Shown here one piece after another: positions 17,202 through 26,435 of a DNA stretch of 64,000 nucleotides. The DNA lies in assembly GCF_002101885.1 (NCBI RefSeq), contig NZ_LQPS01000039.1, forward strand, positions 124,001 through 188,000, written 5' to 3'. A program made the translations under genes and the position numbers. Under the pieces are notes generated by a model. It did no database searches and was not told the origin of the DNA. It saw only the letters and a list, made by a program, of their open reading frames with translations. The DNA is from Mycolicibacter senuensis (lineage in GTDB: Bacteria; Actinomycetota; Actinomycetes; Mycobacteriales; Mycobacteriaceae). Positions within the stretch are counted from its first letter, which is position 1. Every line of letters starts with the position of its first letter.

Positions 17202-17297
17202 ATGTTCGGGCCCGGCACCCCGGTCGCGGAGATCAACGAGGCCGAGGCCCACTACAAGTCGGCGTTGATGACCCGGTTCGGGTTGAACCGAAACTGA
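17202..17297 (+). CDS. Short ORF or gene remnant (31 aa)
   Basis: An ATG at 17202 opens a frame ending in TGA at 17297. It encodes a peptide containing GTPVAEINEAEAHYKSALM and ending RFGLNRN. The composition is protein-like, but no ribosome binding site is visible and I recognise no family. It may be the tail of a lost gene. Nothing else is seen between 17173 and 17327. Confidence 0.25.
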   Translation: MFGPGTPVAEINEAEAHYKSALMTRFGLNRN

Positions 17298-17327
17298 CGG
17301 ACAGCGAGCTGGTCGGCGGTGCTCCGC

Positions 17328-17756
17328 TCAGCCCACCAGGCCGGGCTCCGCTTCACCGCTGCGCCGCCGCTGCAGCAGGACCGCCGACCAGCCCGGGTCT
17401 ATCCGGACATGTCGCACCGCCTGGACGCCGTACTGGCGCAACGCCGCCAGAAGCCACTCCCAGCGCAGATCGGTGCCCGGTTGTCCGGGTTCGCAGTAGA
17501 CCAGCCACGCGGTTCGGCCGGAGCCTGCCGCGTTGTAGGCCGCGCGCAGAAACGCCAGGTCCACCCGCCGGGTCGCGAACGCGATCACCACGTCGGCGTG
17601 GCCGGGATTCGTTCGGCTGTTCGGCAGCAGCCGCAGCGCGGAGTCGGCCGGTGGGTTGATCACCGCCACCCGGTGGTGGCGGTCGATCTCCAATGTCGGC
17701 TCGAGTTGCGACAACCCCGGCGCGCTGGTCGGGTCGTCGTACAGGGTGCTCGTCAT
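17328..17756 (-). CDS. DUF3052-like conserved protein
   Basis: This 142-residue protein has a layout like DUF3052 proteins: an N-terminal strand and loop (VAVINPPADSALRLLP), a central helix (TRRVDLAFLRAAYNAA), a strand (RTAWLVYCEP), a helix around WEWLLAALRQYGVQAVRHV, and a final WSAVLLQRR. Family members are small cytoplasmic proteins of unknown role. The start at 17756 is the first methionine giving a compact N-terminus; a 20-residue extension is possible. Confidence 0.6.
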   Translation of the reverse strand: MTSTLYDDPTSAPGLSQLEPTLEIDRHHRVAVINPPADSALRLLPNSRTNPGHADVVIAFATRRVDLAFLRAAYNAAGSGRTAWLVYCEPGQPGTDLRWEWLLAALRQYGVQAVRHVRIDPGWSAVLLQRRRSGEAEPGLVG

Positions 17757-17890
17757 CAAGTGGTGACCCTGCCTTTCTCGCATTCGACGTTTTCCAGCTG
17801 TTTGAAAACCGTTCACTCAGCCGGCATTCAGCATGGAGGGCGGCGACCGTACTGTCCAATACTCAAACCCACGCCGAGCTATTGGTTAAA

Positions 17891-18796
17891 TCAATACCTG
17901 CTGGTCGAGTCCTGTCGCGCGGCCACCACGGTGTCGAGTGTCTTGGTGAACGCCCGCGCGGCCGCGGACCGGTAGACGCCGGCCCGCTGCAGTAGCTGCA
18001 CGGTGCGCGTCGGCAGCGGTGGGGTCAGCGGCACCGGGTGCAGATCAGCGCGTTCGCGGGCGATCGCATCGGGCAACACGGTGGCCACCACATTGCGGCG
18101 CACCAACTCCAGCAACGCGCTGATCGAGTTCGATTCGATCGCGATGTGCTGCTGCACTTCGCATTCGGCAAAATACTCGTCGACGTGCTTGCGGGTGGCG
18201 AAGTCCGAACTGAGCAGGCCGAGCGGCTCATCGGCCAGCGCCGAGACCGGCACCGCCGCCGTCGCCGTCCCCAACGGGTGATCCGTGCCGACCACCAGGC
18301 ACAGCGTCTCGGTGAACAGGGTGCGGGTCTCGATCCCAGCAGCGTGCTGGCCGTCGAAGCCGATCCCGAGGTCGAGTCGATCCGCCAACAGGTCGGCCTC
18401 GATCCGATCCTGGTTGGTCTCCAGGACCGTCACCCTGATGCCGGGATGGGCCACCCTGAAACTATGGGTGAGCACGCCGACCAGGTACGCGGTGAAGGTC
18501 GGCGTGACCGCGATCCGCAGGTGGCCGCGGGACAGATCCCGGACGTCGTGCACGGCCCGCTGGCCGGCCTGCAGGTCCCGCATGGCCAGCCGGGCATGGT
18601 GCACGTAGGCCGCTCCGGCGTCGGTGAGGCGGACGGTGCGCCCGGACCGGTCGAACAACTCCACCCCCAGCGAGTGCTCGAGTTGCTTGATCTGCTGAGA
18701 CAGCGTCGGCTGGGAAATATGCAGCGCCTCGGCGGCCCGGGTGAAATTCTGATGGTCGGCCACCGCCAGCAGATATTTGAGGTGCCGCAGCTCCAT
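17891..18796 (-). CDS. LysR-family regulator (CynR-like)
   Basis: This is a 301-residue LysR-type activator or repressor. The N-terminal winged HTH is classic (MELRHLKYLLAVADHQNFTR, LHISQPTLSQQIKQLEHSLG, LFDRSGRTVRLTDAG). It is followed by a coiled linker and a periplasmic-binding-like effector domain (LRIAVTPTFTAYLVG, DLGIGFDG, LVVGTDHPL). It is divergent from the hydrolase at 18871. Short inverted arms AACTA/TAGTT between 18797 and 18840 could be its site. Confidence 0.9.
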   Translation of the reverse strand: MELRHLKYLLAVADHQNFTRAAEALHISQPTLSQQIKQLEHSLGVELFDRSGRTVRLTDAGAAYVHHARLAMRDLQAGQRAVHDVRDLSRGHLRIAVTPTFTAYLVGVLTHSFRVAHPGIRVTVLETNQDRIEADLLADRLDLGIGFDGQHAAGIETRTLFTETLCLVVGTDHPLGTATAAVPVSALADEPLGLLSSDFATRKHVDEYFAECEVQQHIAIESNSISALLELVRRNVVATVLPDAIARERADLHPVPLTPPLPTRTVQLLQRAGVYRSAAARAFTKTLDTVVAARQDSTSRY

Positions 18797-18870
18797 CGAT
18801 CAACTATAGGAAGCACGGCAAACGCCACGCCGTAGTTAGGATGGCGAGCCAAGACCGGGAGGATGGCGAC

Positions 18871-19734
18871 ATGCCCAGGCTGAGCACCTTTGAACGGCAC
18901 GGACTGGTCTTCGACGTCACTGATGCCGGTCCGCGGGATGGGGTTCCGGTCGTGTTGCTGCACGGCTTCCCCCAGACCTCGACGTCGTGGGTGGCGGTGG
19001 CCGAGTTGCTGAACAGTCAAGGGTTTCGCACGCTGGCCCCGGATCAGCGCGGCTATTCACCCGGAGCCACACCAACGCGTCGCCGCGACTACCGGCTCTC
19101 GGAGTTGGTCGCCGACGCCGTCGCCCTGATCGAAGCCGCCGGCGCGGGTCCGGTGCACCTCGTCGGTCACGACTGGGGGGCTGCAGTCGCCTGGGGTGTG
19201 GCGGCTGCGCGCCCCGATCTCGTGCGGACGCTGACCGCGGTATCGGTGCCGCATCCGCTGGCGTTCGTGTTGTCGATGGCGACCACCACCCAGGCGTTCA
19301 AGTCCTGGTACATGCTGGCCTTCCAGCTCCCCGGAATCCCAGAACTGTTGGTGCGCGACAAGACCGGCCTGGGCTATCGCGGCCTGCTGAGCTCGGGTCA
19401 GACCCCGGCGAACGCCACCAGGGATCTGGACCAGCTTCATCGGCTCGGCGGCGCCAGGACCGCGCTGAACTGGTACCGCGGCATGCCGTTTATCCGCCCG
19501 GCCGTGCTGCGGCGAAAGATTCCGGTTCCCACCCTGCAGGTGTGGAGTGACGGCGATACCGCCGTCGGCAGGAGGGGCCATGAACTGTCCCGACGATTCG
19601 TCACGGGCCCGTGGGAATTGCGGACGCTCGAAGGGGTCAGCCACTGGATTCCAGACGAGGCGCCGACCGAGCTGACCGAACTCCTGACCGAACATTTCGC
19701 AAAGCATGCAACGGACGCGCCTCGCTCCAGTTGA
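18871..19734 (+). CDS. Alpha/beta hydrolase, epoxide-hydrolase-like
   Basis: This 287-residue alpha/beta hydrolase has the HGFPQTSTSW oxyanion loop, LAPDQRGYSPG, and a nucleophile elbow VGHDWGAA with Asp101. An aspartate nucleophile points to epoxide hydrolase or dehalogenase chemistry, not esterase chemistry. A catalytic His is likely in SHWIPDE near the C-terminus. The start at 18871 follows GGGAGG by 8 bases; an ATG 30 bases upstream lacks one. It is divergent from the LysR gene, which may control it. Confidence 0.85.
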   Translation: MPRLSTFERHGLVFDVTDAGPRDGVPVVLLHGFPQTSTSWVAVAELLNSQGFRTLAPDQRGYSPGATPTRRRDYRLSELVADAVALIEAAGAGPVHLVGHDWGAAVAWGVAAARPDLVRTLTAVSVPHPLAFVLSMATTTQAFKSWYMLAFQLPGIPELLVRDKTGLGYRGLLSSGQTPANATRDLDQLHRLGGARTALNWYRGMPFIRPAVLRRKIPVPTLQVWSDGDTAVGRRGHELSRRFVTGPWELRTLEGVSHWIPDEAPTELTELLTEHFAKHATDAPRSS

Positions 19735-19815
19735 CATAACACGAATTGTCGCTCGTAGGCGGGCACCACACCACATGGTGGAGCGCGGAGACGCATGTGA
19801 CTCCGCGGGCTGCCG

Positions 19816-21111
19816 TTACCCCTGGGGGATCTCCGCAGCGATCCGGTCCATCAGTACCCCGTAGCGCTTGGCCTCCGGATCGCGGCCGGGCTTGCCGCTG
19901 GAGATCAGCCCGGCGGCCAGGCCGCGGGCCGGATCCGCCCAGATCGCCACATTGACCAGACCCAGATGCCCGAACGCCGACGGCGCACCCCGGCCGAACG
20001 GGCCGAACCGCTCCGAGCCGAGCATGTAGCCGGTTCCCCAGCGCAACGGCACCAGCCCGGTCGCCACATCGGGCCGGAGCCGGCGGCACTGGGCCGTCGC
20101 GGCGGCCATGGTCTCCGGCGAGACCACCCGCACCCCGTCGAGTTCCCCACCCCGGCGCCAGATCTCGGCGAAGCGGGACAGCTCGAAGGCCGTCGAGATG
20201 GTGTTGGACGACGGGATGACGCTGGTCAGATACAGCGGGGTGTTGGTGAACGGGATGATCTCGTGCATGGTGCCGCCGATGGCCCGGCGAAACACCGCGG
20301 CCACCGGCCCGGGAAGCGGGCGCCCGGTGGCGTGACTCGGCGCCACCAGCGGGACATCCTCTTGCGTCACACCGAAATTCGTCCACCGGAATCCCAGCGG
20401 GTCCAGGATCTCGGAGGCCAGGACGTCGCGGATGTGCCGCCCGGTGGCCGCCGAGACGATCTCGCGCATCAGCGGACCCCAGGTCAGCGCGTGATACATG
20501 TGCGCCCATCCCGGCGGGTAGATCGCCCGCAGGTTCGCCAGCTGCTCGCGGGTGTAGTCGCTGTCGTCGACGCGATGCACATCCGGTCGCGGTCCGGTCG
20601 CGAACGGCACCCCGGCGCTGTGCGTTAGCACTTGGCGGATCGTGGTGCGGCCCTTGCCATGCCGGCCGTAGCCGGGCAGGTAGTCGGCTACCCGATCGTC
20701 GAGCGAGAAGGCACCCCGCTCCACGAGCATGTGCACCACGGTCGAGGTGATCGCCTTGGCCGCCGAATACGCGCAGAACGGGGTGTCGACGGCCACCGGG
20801 ACCTTGTCGGCGTCCGCGGCGTCGGTGGGGGCGTTGCCCCATGCGTGTCCGATCGCCCGATTGAGCACCACCCGGCCGTTGTGGCGCAGGCACAGCTGGA
20901 TAGCCGGATGCATACCGGCCGCGTACCAGTGCCGCGCCGCCTGCCAGATCCGTTCCACCGCCGCGGGGTCGATACCGGAGTGGTCCTCCTCGCCGATCAC
21001 GGTGACCGCGTCGAGGTCGGCCGGCATCCGGATCCGCCCGTCGGGCGTGGTCATCGCCGGAATCCGGGGCATCTCGGGATTCCCGGACGTTTCAGTAGTC
21101 TCAGATGTCAT
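19816..21111 (-). CDS. lipE: LipE serine hydrolase (beta-lactamase/esterase family)
   Basis: This 431-residue class C beta-lactamase-like hydrolase is similar in context to Rv3775. The catalytic S-x-x-K is at residues 116-119 (YSAAKAITS), with VDTPFCAYS before it, LTHSAGVP, and a Tyr motif in YHALTWG. It is the last gene of a tightly overlapping operon (echA21, SMR transporter, tesB, lipE), with an ATGA start overlap to tesB. The likely role is hydrolysis of an ester or acyl substrate; the natural substrate is unknown. Confidence 0.88.
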   Translation of the reverse strand: MTSETTETSGNPEMPRIPAMTTPDGRIRMPADLDAVTVIGEEDHSGIDPAAVERIWQAARHWYAAGMHPAIQLCLRHNGRVVLNRAIGHAWGNAPTDAADADKVPVAVDTPFCAYSAAKAITSTVVHMLVERGAFSLDDRVADYLPGYGRHGKGRTTIRQVLTHSAGVPFATGPRPDVHRVDDSDYTREQLANLRAIYPPGWAHMYHALTWGPLMREIVSAATGRHIRDVLASEILDPLGFRWTNFGVTQEDVPLVAPSHATGRPLPGPVAAVFRRAIGGTMHEIIPFTNTPLYLTSVIPSSNTISTAFELSRFAEIWRRGGELDGVRVVSPETMAAATAQCRRLRPDVATGLVPLRWGTGYMLGSERFGPFGRGAPSAFGHLGLVNVAIWADPARGLAAGLISSGKPGRDPEAKRYGVLMDRIAAEIPQG

Positions 21112-21986
21112 CGCCGCCGCTCCTTGCCCCTGCCGAAATAGAGTTCCTGGGTGGCAACGCAGACCAGTTGCCCGGCCCGGTTGTACATCGTGGAGGTCGC
21201 CAGCCCGCGTCCGGCGACCCCGCTGGGCGAGAACTGATCCGACAGCACCCAATCGGACAGATCCACCGGCCGCTGAAACCACAGCGCATGATCGATCAGC
21301 GCGTTGAACGTGCTGGCTACCGTGGCCCGCCGCATGGTCACCGCGGTCTCGACCATCTTGGTCCCCGACAAGTAGGTCAGCAGCGCGCTGTGCAGCGCGG
21401 GGTCGGCCGGAACCGGCTCGGAAGGCTTCCACCACAACCGGATTCGCGGCGACGGCTCGGCAAGTTCCAGGGCCAGCCGCGGCGGCGGGTCGATGTAGCG
21501 CTGGTCGAACGGGTGCGGCTGGACCCAGTAGCCGCCCAACTCGCCGGCGTAGTCCGCCAGCTGCTGCTGCGACGGCGCCAGCGACTCCGGATCGGGGACA
21601 TCCGGCATCGACTGCTGATACGACGGCGCATCCACGGCGGCGCTGAACGACGACAGCACCTCCAGCAGGATCTGGCCGTCCTGGCGGGCGGTGACCTGCC
21701 GGGTCGACAGCGTGCCCCCGTCGCGCGCCACCTCCACGTGCAGGTCGACCGGGCGGCGGGCGTCGCCGGCTCGCACGTAATAGGCGTGCATGCTGTGCGG
21801 CACGCGCCCCGGGGCGGTGCGGGCGGCCGCCATCAGCGCCTGGCCGGCGATGTGCCCGCCGACGATGTGATGCTGCGGGTTGTCGAGTTGGGTGGCCACG
21901 AAGTGCTCGTCGTCGAGGCGGTCGACGTCGAGCGTGGCGACGATGTCGGCCAGCGCGGGCTGGCGGTGGGTCAGCTCGGAGGTCAT
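21108..21986 (-). CDS. tesB: Acyl-CoA thioesterase II (TesB type)
   Basis: This 292-residue double hot-dog thioesterase hydrolyses acyl-CoA. The N-terminal hot dog contains HIVGGHIAGQALMAAARTAP and MHAYYVRAGD; the C-terminal one contains MRRATVASTFNALIDHALWFQRP and ATSTMYNRAGQLVCVATQELYF, as in TesB. It overlaps the SMR gene upstream (4 bases) and lipE downstream (4 bases). With echA21 in the same operon, a lipid-degradation role is likely. Confidence 0.92.
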   Translation of the reverse strand: MTSELTHRQPALADIVATLDVDRLDDEHFVATQLDNPQHHIVGGHIAGQALMAAARTAPGRVPHSMHAYYVRAGDARRPVDLHVEVARDGGTLSTRQVTARQDGQILLEVLSSFSAAVDAPSYQQSMPDVPDPESLAPSQQQLADYAGELGGYWVQPHPFDQRYIDPPPRLALELAEPSPRIRLWWKPSEPVPADPALHSALLTYLSGTKMVETAVTMRRATVASTFNALIDHALWFQRPVDLSDWVLSDQFSPSGVAGRGLATSTMYNRAGQLVCVATQELYFGRGKERRR

Positions 21987-22306
21987 GCGTGCGCTCCGTA
22001 CTCCAGCAGGAACACCCCGGCCCCGATCAGCACCACCCCGCCGGCCATCACCGCCGTGAACGGGTCATCGAACAGAAATCTTGCCAGCACCGCTGTCACC
22101 GCCACCCCGACTCCCGACCAGACCCCGTAGGCCACCCCGACCGGGAGTCCCCGTTTCAACACCATGGCCAACAGCGCAAACGACAGCAGGTAGCCGACCA
22201 CCACCGGAACCGCCCACCCGAGCCGGCTGAACCCCTCCGAGGCCCGCAACGACAGCGTCCCGGCGACCTCGAATCCGATCGCCCCGAACAGCAGCAGCCA
22301 GACCAT
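21983..22306 (-). CDS. SMR-family small multidrug transporter
   Basis: This is a 107-residue, four-helix EmrE/Mmr-type proton antiporter. The essential membrane Glu is at residue 13 (AIGFEVAGT), followed by LRASEGFSRLGW, then YGVWSGVGVA in TM3, and hydrophobic segments near 1-20, 32-50, 58-77 and 84-102. TGATG overlap with echA21 and ATGA overlap with tesB place it in the operon. Its presence between two acyl-CoA genes is unusual. Confidence 0.88.
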   Translation of the reverse strand: MVWLLLFGAIGFEVAGTLSLRASEGFSRLGWAVPVVVGYLLSFALLAMVLKRGLPVGVAYGVWSGVGVAVTAVLARFLFDDPFTAVMAGGVVLIGAGVFLLEYGAHA

Positions 22307-23130
22307 CACTCGCCGGTGAACTCGGCCTTGCGTTTGCCCATAATGGCGCCGATGCCCTCCATCAGGTCCTTGGACGCCAAGAACGCCGAGTTCCACGCCG
22401 CCACGTAACGCAGGCTGGCCGCCACCCGGTCGGTGCGCTGCTCGTCGAGCACGTCTTTGACGCCGGCCACCGTCAGCGGCGGGTTGGCGGCGATCTCGGC
22501 TGCAGTGGCGTGCGCGGCGGCCAGGCACGCCTCGGCATCCGCATACACATCGTTGACCAGGCCGATCTTCTCCGCCCGGGCCGCGTCGATGTCCTTGCCG
22601 GTCAGCGCCAGCTCCCGCAGATGCCCGTCGGAGAGGATCAGCGGCAGCCGGGCCAGGCTGCCGACGTCGGCGACGATGGCCAGCTTGACCTCGCGCACGC
22701 TGAACTTGGCGTCGGCCGACGCGTAGCGGATGTCGACCGCGGAGATCAGGTCGACCCCACCGCCGATGCACCAGCCCTGCACCGCGGCGATCGTCGGGGT
22801 GCGGCAGTCGGCGACGGCGCTGATCGCGCCCTGCATGCTTTGCAGTTCGCGGTGGAAGTCCGCCCGCGGCCGGGCCAGCGCCCCCTCGGCCAGCATCGGG
22901 GTCATGGTGCCGCCCATCGCAGCCAGATCCAGCCCGTAGCTGAAGTTCTTGCCCGCCCCGGTCAGCACGATCGCCCGCACGTCGCGGTCCTCATCCAGCT
23001 GGCTGAACACCACCGGCAGCTCCGACCAGAACGCCGGACCCATCGCGTTGCCCTTGCCCGGCCCGATCAGCGTGACCTGGGCGACATGGTCGGAGATCTC
23101 GACGGTGAGGGATTCATAGGTCTGAGCCAT
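22306..23130 (-). CDS. echA21: Enoyl-CoA hydratase/isomerase EchA21
   Basis: This 274-residue crotonase-fold enzyme begins MAQTYESLTVEI. Oxyanion-hole motifs are GAGKNFSYGLDLAAMG and VQGWCIGGGVDLISAVDIRYAS. Position, length and sequence fit Rv3774. It is the first gene of the echA21-SMR-tesB-lipE operon and is divergent from the TerC-like gene. Confidence 0.92.
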   Translation of the reverse strand: MAQTYESLTVEISDHVAQVTLIGPGKGNAMGPAFWSELPVVFSQLDEDRDVRAIVLTGAGKNFSYGLDLAAMGGTMTPMLAEGALARPRADFHRELQSMQGAISAVADCRTPTIAAVQGWCIGGGVDLISAVDIRYASADAKFSVREVKLAIVADVGSLARLPLILSDGHLRELALTGKDIDAARAEKIGLVNDVYADAEACLAAAHATAAEIAANPPLTVAGVKDVLDEQRTDRVAASLRYVAAWNSAFLASKDLMEGIGAIMGKRKAEFTGE

Positions 23131-23246
23131 ACCCAGACGGTAGCGTGCGACCCCCGCAGCCGGTTGAGCGCATTCACCGGCCGGTCACGGACCGGCAACC
23201 TGCGCGCCAGCCCGGTGTCGTCCGATGTGGCTACCGTGGTCAGGAC

Positions 23247-24230
23247 ATGCACACTTCGGGGTGGTTATGGGGGCTGACGATCGTCGGCCTGGCCGGATTG
23301 CTCACGTTCGACTACGTGTTCCACGTCCGCAGGGCCCATATCCCGACGCTCCGCGAAGCCGCCCGCTGGTCCGCCGGCTACGTCGGCGTGGCGGTGCTGT
23401 TCGGGTTCGGCATGCTGATCTTCGGTGGGACGGATGCCGGCTCGGAGTACTTCGCGGGCTACGTGACCGAGAAAGCGCTGTCGGTCGACAACCTGTTCGT
23501 CTTCGTGATCATCATGACGAGCTTCCGGGTGCCTCGCGAGTATCAGCAGAAGGTGCTGCTGTTCGGGATCGCCTTCGCCCTGGCCGCTCGGACCGGCTTC
23601 ATCTTCGTCGGCGCTGCGCTGATCGACAACTTCGCCTGGGTCTTCTACTTCTTCGGGTTCGCACTGTTGCTGACGGCCCGCAACCTGTTCCGGTCGGGCA
23701 GCGGTCAACGGCCCCGCCAGGGCCCCGACGGCGTCGCCGGCCTGGCGAAGAAACTGCTCCCCGCCACTGAGCACTACGACGGTGACAAGCTGCTCACGAC
23801 GGTGGGCGGCCGGCGGGCGATGACCCCGATGCTGCTGGTGATGATCGCCATCGCGGGCACCGACGTGCTCTTCGCCGTCGACTCGATCCCGGCGATCTTC
23901 GGCCTCACCCAGAACACCTACATCGTGTTCACCGCGACGGCGTTCTCCTTGCTGGGCCTGCGGCAGCTCTATTTCCTCATCGACGGCCTGCTCGATCGGC
24001 TCGTCTACCTCAACTACGGACTCTCGGCCATCCTCGGATTCATCGGCGTGAAGCTGATACTGCACGCCATGCACCAAGATGGCGTCGGTGTCGGCGAGAT
24101 CGGTACCGGGGTATCGCTGCTGGTGATCGTCGGCGTGCTGGCGCTCACCGTCGTGGCGTCGTTGCTCAGCCGCCGAAGCGAACCCCAGACCGCGGCGGAA
24201 GACGATCGCGAACTGGTGCCACACCGCTGA
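23247..24230 (+). CDS. TerC/Alx-family membrane protein
   Basis: This 327-residue integral membrane protein has about eight hydrophobic segments and the paired acidic TerC motifs: EKALSVDNLFVFVIIM in the N-terminal half and AIAGTDVLFAVDSIPAIFG in the C-terminal half. The latter is the family signature linked to metal (Mn2+/Ca2+) export. The start at 23247 gives an immediate first membrane helix. Confidence 0.92.
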   Translation: MHTSGWLWGLTIVGLAGLLTFDYVFHVRRAHIPTLREAARWSAGYVGVAVLFGFGMLIFGGTDAGSEYFAGYVTEKALSVDNLFVFVIIMTSFRVPREYQQKVLLFGIAFALAARTGFIFVGAALIDNFAWVFYFFGFALLLTARNLFRSGSGQRPRQGPDGVAGLAKKLLPATEHYDGDKLLTTVGGRRAMTPMLLVMIAIAGTDVLFAVDSIPAIFGLTQNTYIVFTATAFSLLGLRQLYFLIDGLLDRLVYLNYGLSAILGFIGVKLILHAMHQDGVGVGEIGTGVSLLVIVGVLALTVVASLLSRRSEPQTAAEDDRELVPHR

Positions 24231-24254
24231 TGGCCTGCTCGGCGCAGGTGGTGC

Positions 24255-24443
24255 TTAGGAGCGGTCGCCTTCGGTGCTTTCGAAGAACCGCCATTGGCCG
24301 TCGAGGTCGACCTCCATCCGCCACCCCAGTTCGGTGTTGTCGGCCTTGACGTCGACGAACCAGGCGTGCGCGTCGTCGGCGCTGGCGATGTCTTTGGTGC
24401 CCACGACGTCGCCGTGTGGGTTCAGTACTCGGTAGGTAGACAT
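24255..24443 (-). CDS. Small conserved hypothetical protein (62 aa)
   Basis: The protein (MSTYRVLNPHGDVVGTKDIA, then ADDAHAWFVDVKADNTELGW and MEVDLDGQWRFFE) looks like a compact beta-alpha-beta fold without membrane segment or signal. Similar short proteins occur in actinobacteria; the function is unknown. Confidence 0.7.
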   Translation of the reverse strand: MSTYRVLNPHGDVVGTKDIASADDAHAWFVDVKADNTELGWRMEVDLDGQWRFFESTEGDRS

Positions 24444-24484
24444 GCCCGGGGGGTTCCCACCCGCCGGGATCGCGAATCGCGGCG

Positions 24485-24952
24485 CTACACCCGTTCCAGG
24501 TAGAAGTAGAAGTAGCGGCCGTTATCGAGCACGCCCTTGCCGTTCATGATGCCGAACACGGTGTCGTCGTCGACGCGCTTGAAGTGGTCGTGGGTGGGCT
24601 GGCCGTCGTAGACCATGGTCGCCACCACCTCGCCGCGGAACTCCTCGGACCACAGGCTGGCCTCGCCCTTGCCCAGCTTTGTGTTGGAGAACTTGTTGCC
24701 GTCCTCATCGAGGCAGACCAGCGGTTGCACGTCGGTGATCGACTTGAACGTCTTGCCGAACCAGCGGGCCTTCTCCAGCAGGCCGTTCATCTTGTGGCCG
24801 GTCACGAATTCGCCGCCGCGCCACTCGCCGATCAGCTGATCGAGGGTGGCCGGTGGCAGTGCCGCCCAGAACTCGTCCAGTTCGGCGTCGGCGATGGTGT
24901 CCGTGCGCTCCTTGAACGCGGTGAACGTCTTGCGGGCCAGGTCGTCATTCAT
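24485..24952 (-). CDS. GXWXG / DUF4334 domain protein
   Basis: In this 155-residue protein the first half carries LIGEWRGGEFVTGHKMNGLL, the GXWXG motif, and the second half (FRGEVVATMVYDGQPTHDHF and VFGIMNGKGV) matches DUF4334. Family proteins are cytoplasmic and uncharacterised, with a lipocalin-like barrel predicted. It is in line with the SRPBCC gene and hisC2 on the same strand. Confidence 0.85.
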   Translation of the reverse strand: MNDDLARKTFTAFKERTDTIADAELDEFWAALPPATLDQLIGEWRGGEFVTGHKMNGLLEKARWFGKTFKSITDVQPLVCLDEDGNKFSNTKLGKGEASLWSEEFRGEVVATMVYDGQPTHDHFKRVDDDTVFGIMNGKGVLDNGRYFYFYLERV

Positions 24953-24963
24953 CGTCTAACTCC

Positions 24964-25377
24964 TCATCCGGCTTTCTTCACGGCCCGCTTGAGACCGAAC
25001 AGCAAAACGTTGGCCAGCACCGTGGCCACCCCGGGCAGCCGGTTATCGGCGCTGACGGTGTAACTGATCTGGGTGCCCGACCCCGCCGGCGCCAGCACCA
25101 CGTCGCCGACGTAGTTGCGGAACGGGATGCCCGAGACGCCCCGGTAGCTCAGCCGGTGGTCGGGATCGAACACGGTGATCTCCTCCACCAGGGGCGCCAT
25201 CCCGGGCACCGCCTGGATACGCCGCTGGGCGCCGACGCCGTTGGGATCGGGGGCGCCGGGCCGGACCACGGTGATCTTCAGGCCGGGAGCCCACGAGGAC
25301 ATGCCCTCGTAGTCGGAGAGCACCTCCCACACCCGGGATGCCGGTGCGGCGACGGTGGCGGTTGCGGTGGCGTGCAT
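24964..25377 (-). CDS. SRPBCC (START-like) lipid/polyketide-binding protein
   Basis: This 137-residue protein begins MHATATATVAAPASRVWEVL, followed by SDYEGMSSWAPGLK, which is typical of the SRPBCC helix-grip fold that binds hydrophobic ligands. The C-terminal helix is VATVLANVLLFGLKRAVKKAG. It starts 11 bases after the hisC2 stop, so the two are probably co-transcribed. Confidence 0.85.
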   Translation of the reverse strand: MHATATATVAAPASRVWEVLSDYEGMSSWAPGLKITVVRPGAPDPNGVGAQRRIQAVPGMAPLVEEITVFDPDHRLSYRGVSGIPFRNYVGDVVLAPAGSGTQISYTVSADNRLPGVATVLANVLLFGLKRAVKKAG

Positions 25378-25388
25378 AGAACTCCTCG

Positions 25389-26435
25389 TCAGATCCAGCC
25401 CTGAGCGAACCGTAACAGCGCGTCGTTCTCCGGCTGCGCCCCGATGGTCACCCGAACCCCGTCCTGCCCGTAGGGGCGGACCACGATGCGGGCGTCCGCG
25501 GCGGCGGCCACAAAGTCTGCGGTGCGCTCGGCCAGCGGCAGCCACACGAAGTTGGCCTGCGAATCCGGCACCTCGAACCCGGCGTCACGCAGCGCCGCGG
25601 TGACCCGGGTCCGCTCGGCGACCACCGCGTCGGTGCGGGCCAGCAGTTCGTCACCGGCGTCCATCGAGGCCATCCCGGCGACCTGCGCCACGCTGGACAC
25701 CGTGAACGGCACATAGACCTTGCCCAGTGCGGTGATGATCTCCGGATCCCCGACCGCATAGCCCAGCCGCAGGCCTGCCAGCCCGTAGGCCTTGGAAAAG
25801 GTCCGCAGCACAACCACATTGGGGTGCTTGCGGGCCAGGCCCAGGCTGTCGGGGGTCATGGGCTCGCGGATGTACTCCACGTACGCCTCGTCGATGGCGA
25901 CCAGGATGTGCGGCGGCACCGCGGCCACGAACCGCTCCAGCGCGTCGGGGCGCACGACGGTGGAGGTGGGGTTGTTCGGGTTGCAGACGAAGATCAGCTG
26001 GGTGCGCTCGGTGACGGCGGCCAGCATCGCGTCCAGGTCGTAGGTGTGATCGCGCAGCGGGACCTGCACCGGGACGGCGCCGGCGGTGCGCACCTGCAGC
26101 GGGTAGATCTCGAAGCTGCGCCAGCCGAACACCACCTCGTCGCCCGCGCCGCAGCTGATCTGGATGAGCTGCTGGCACAGGCTCACCGACCCGCAGCCGG
26201 CCGCCACCTGCTCGGGAGCGAACCCGACGTGGGCGGCCAGCCGGGCCCGCAGCGTCGCGTAGCCGTTGTCGGGGTAGCGGTTGATTCCGGCCAGAGCGGC
26301 CTCGACGGCCTTGACCACGCTGGGCAGCGGCGGCAGCACCGTCTCGTTGCTGGCCAGTTTGATCGATCCGGGCACCGTCTTGCCCTCGACGTAGGCCGGC
26401 AGTGCGGCGATCTCTGGGCGCAGGCGGACGGTCAC
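25389..26435 (-). CDS. hisC2: Aromatic/histidinol-phosphate aminotransferase HisC2 (Pat)
   Basis: This 348-residue PLP-dependent class I/II aminotransferase is nearly collinear with M. tuberculosis HisC2 (Rv3772). Motifs are KLASNETVLPPLPSV, RYPDNGY, VFVCNPNNPTS, DEAYVEYI and the PLP lysine 215 in RTFSKAYGLAGLRLGYA. The GTG start at 26435 matches the family start; an ATG four codons upstream is possible. Confidence 0.93.
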   Translation of the reverse strand: MTVRLRPEIAALPAYVEGKTVPGSIKLASNETVLPPLPSVVKAVEAALAGINRYPDNGYATLRARLAAHVGFAPEQVAAGCGSVSLCQQLIQISCGAGDEVVFGWRSFEIYPLQVRTAGAVPVQVPLRDHTYDLDAMLAAVTERTQLIFVCNPNNPTSTVVRPDALERFVAAVPPHILVAIDEAYVEYIREPMTPDSLGLARKHPNVVVLRTFSKAYGLAGLRLGYAVGDPEIITALGKVYVPFTVSSVAQVAGMASMDAGDELLARTDAVVAERTRVTAALRDAGFEVPDSQANFVWLPLAERTADFVAAAADARIVVRPYGQDGVRVTIGAQPENDALLRFAQGWI

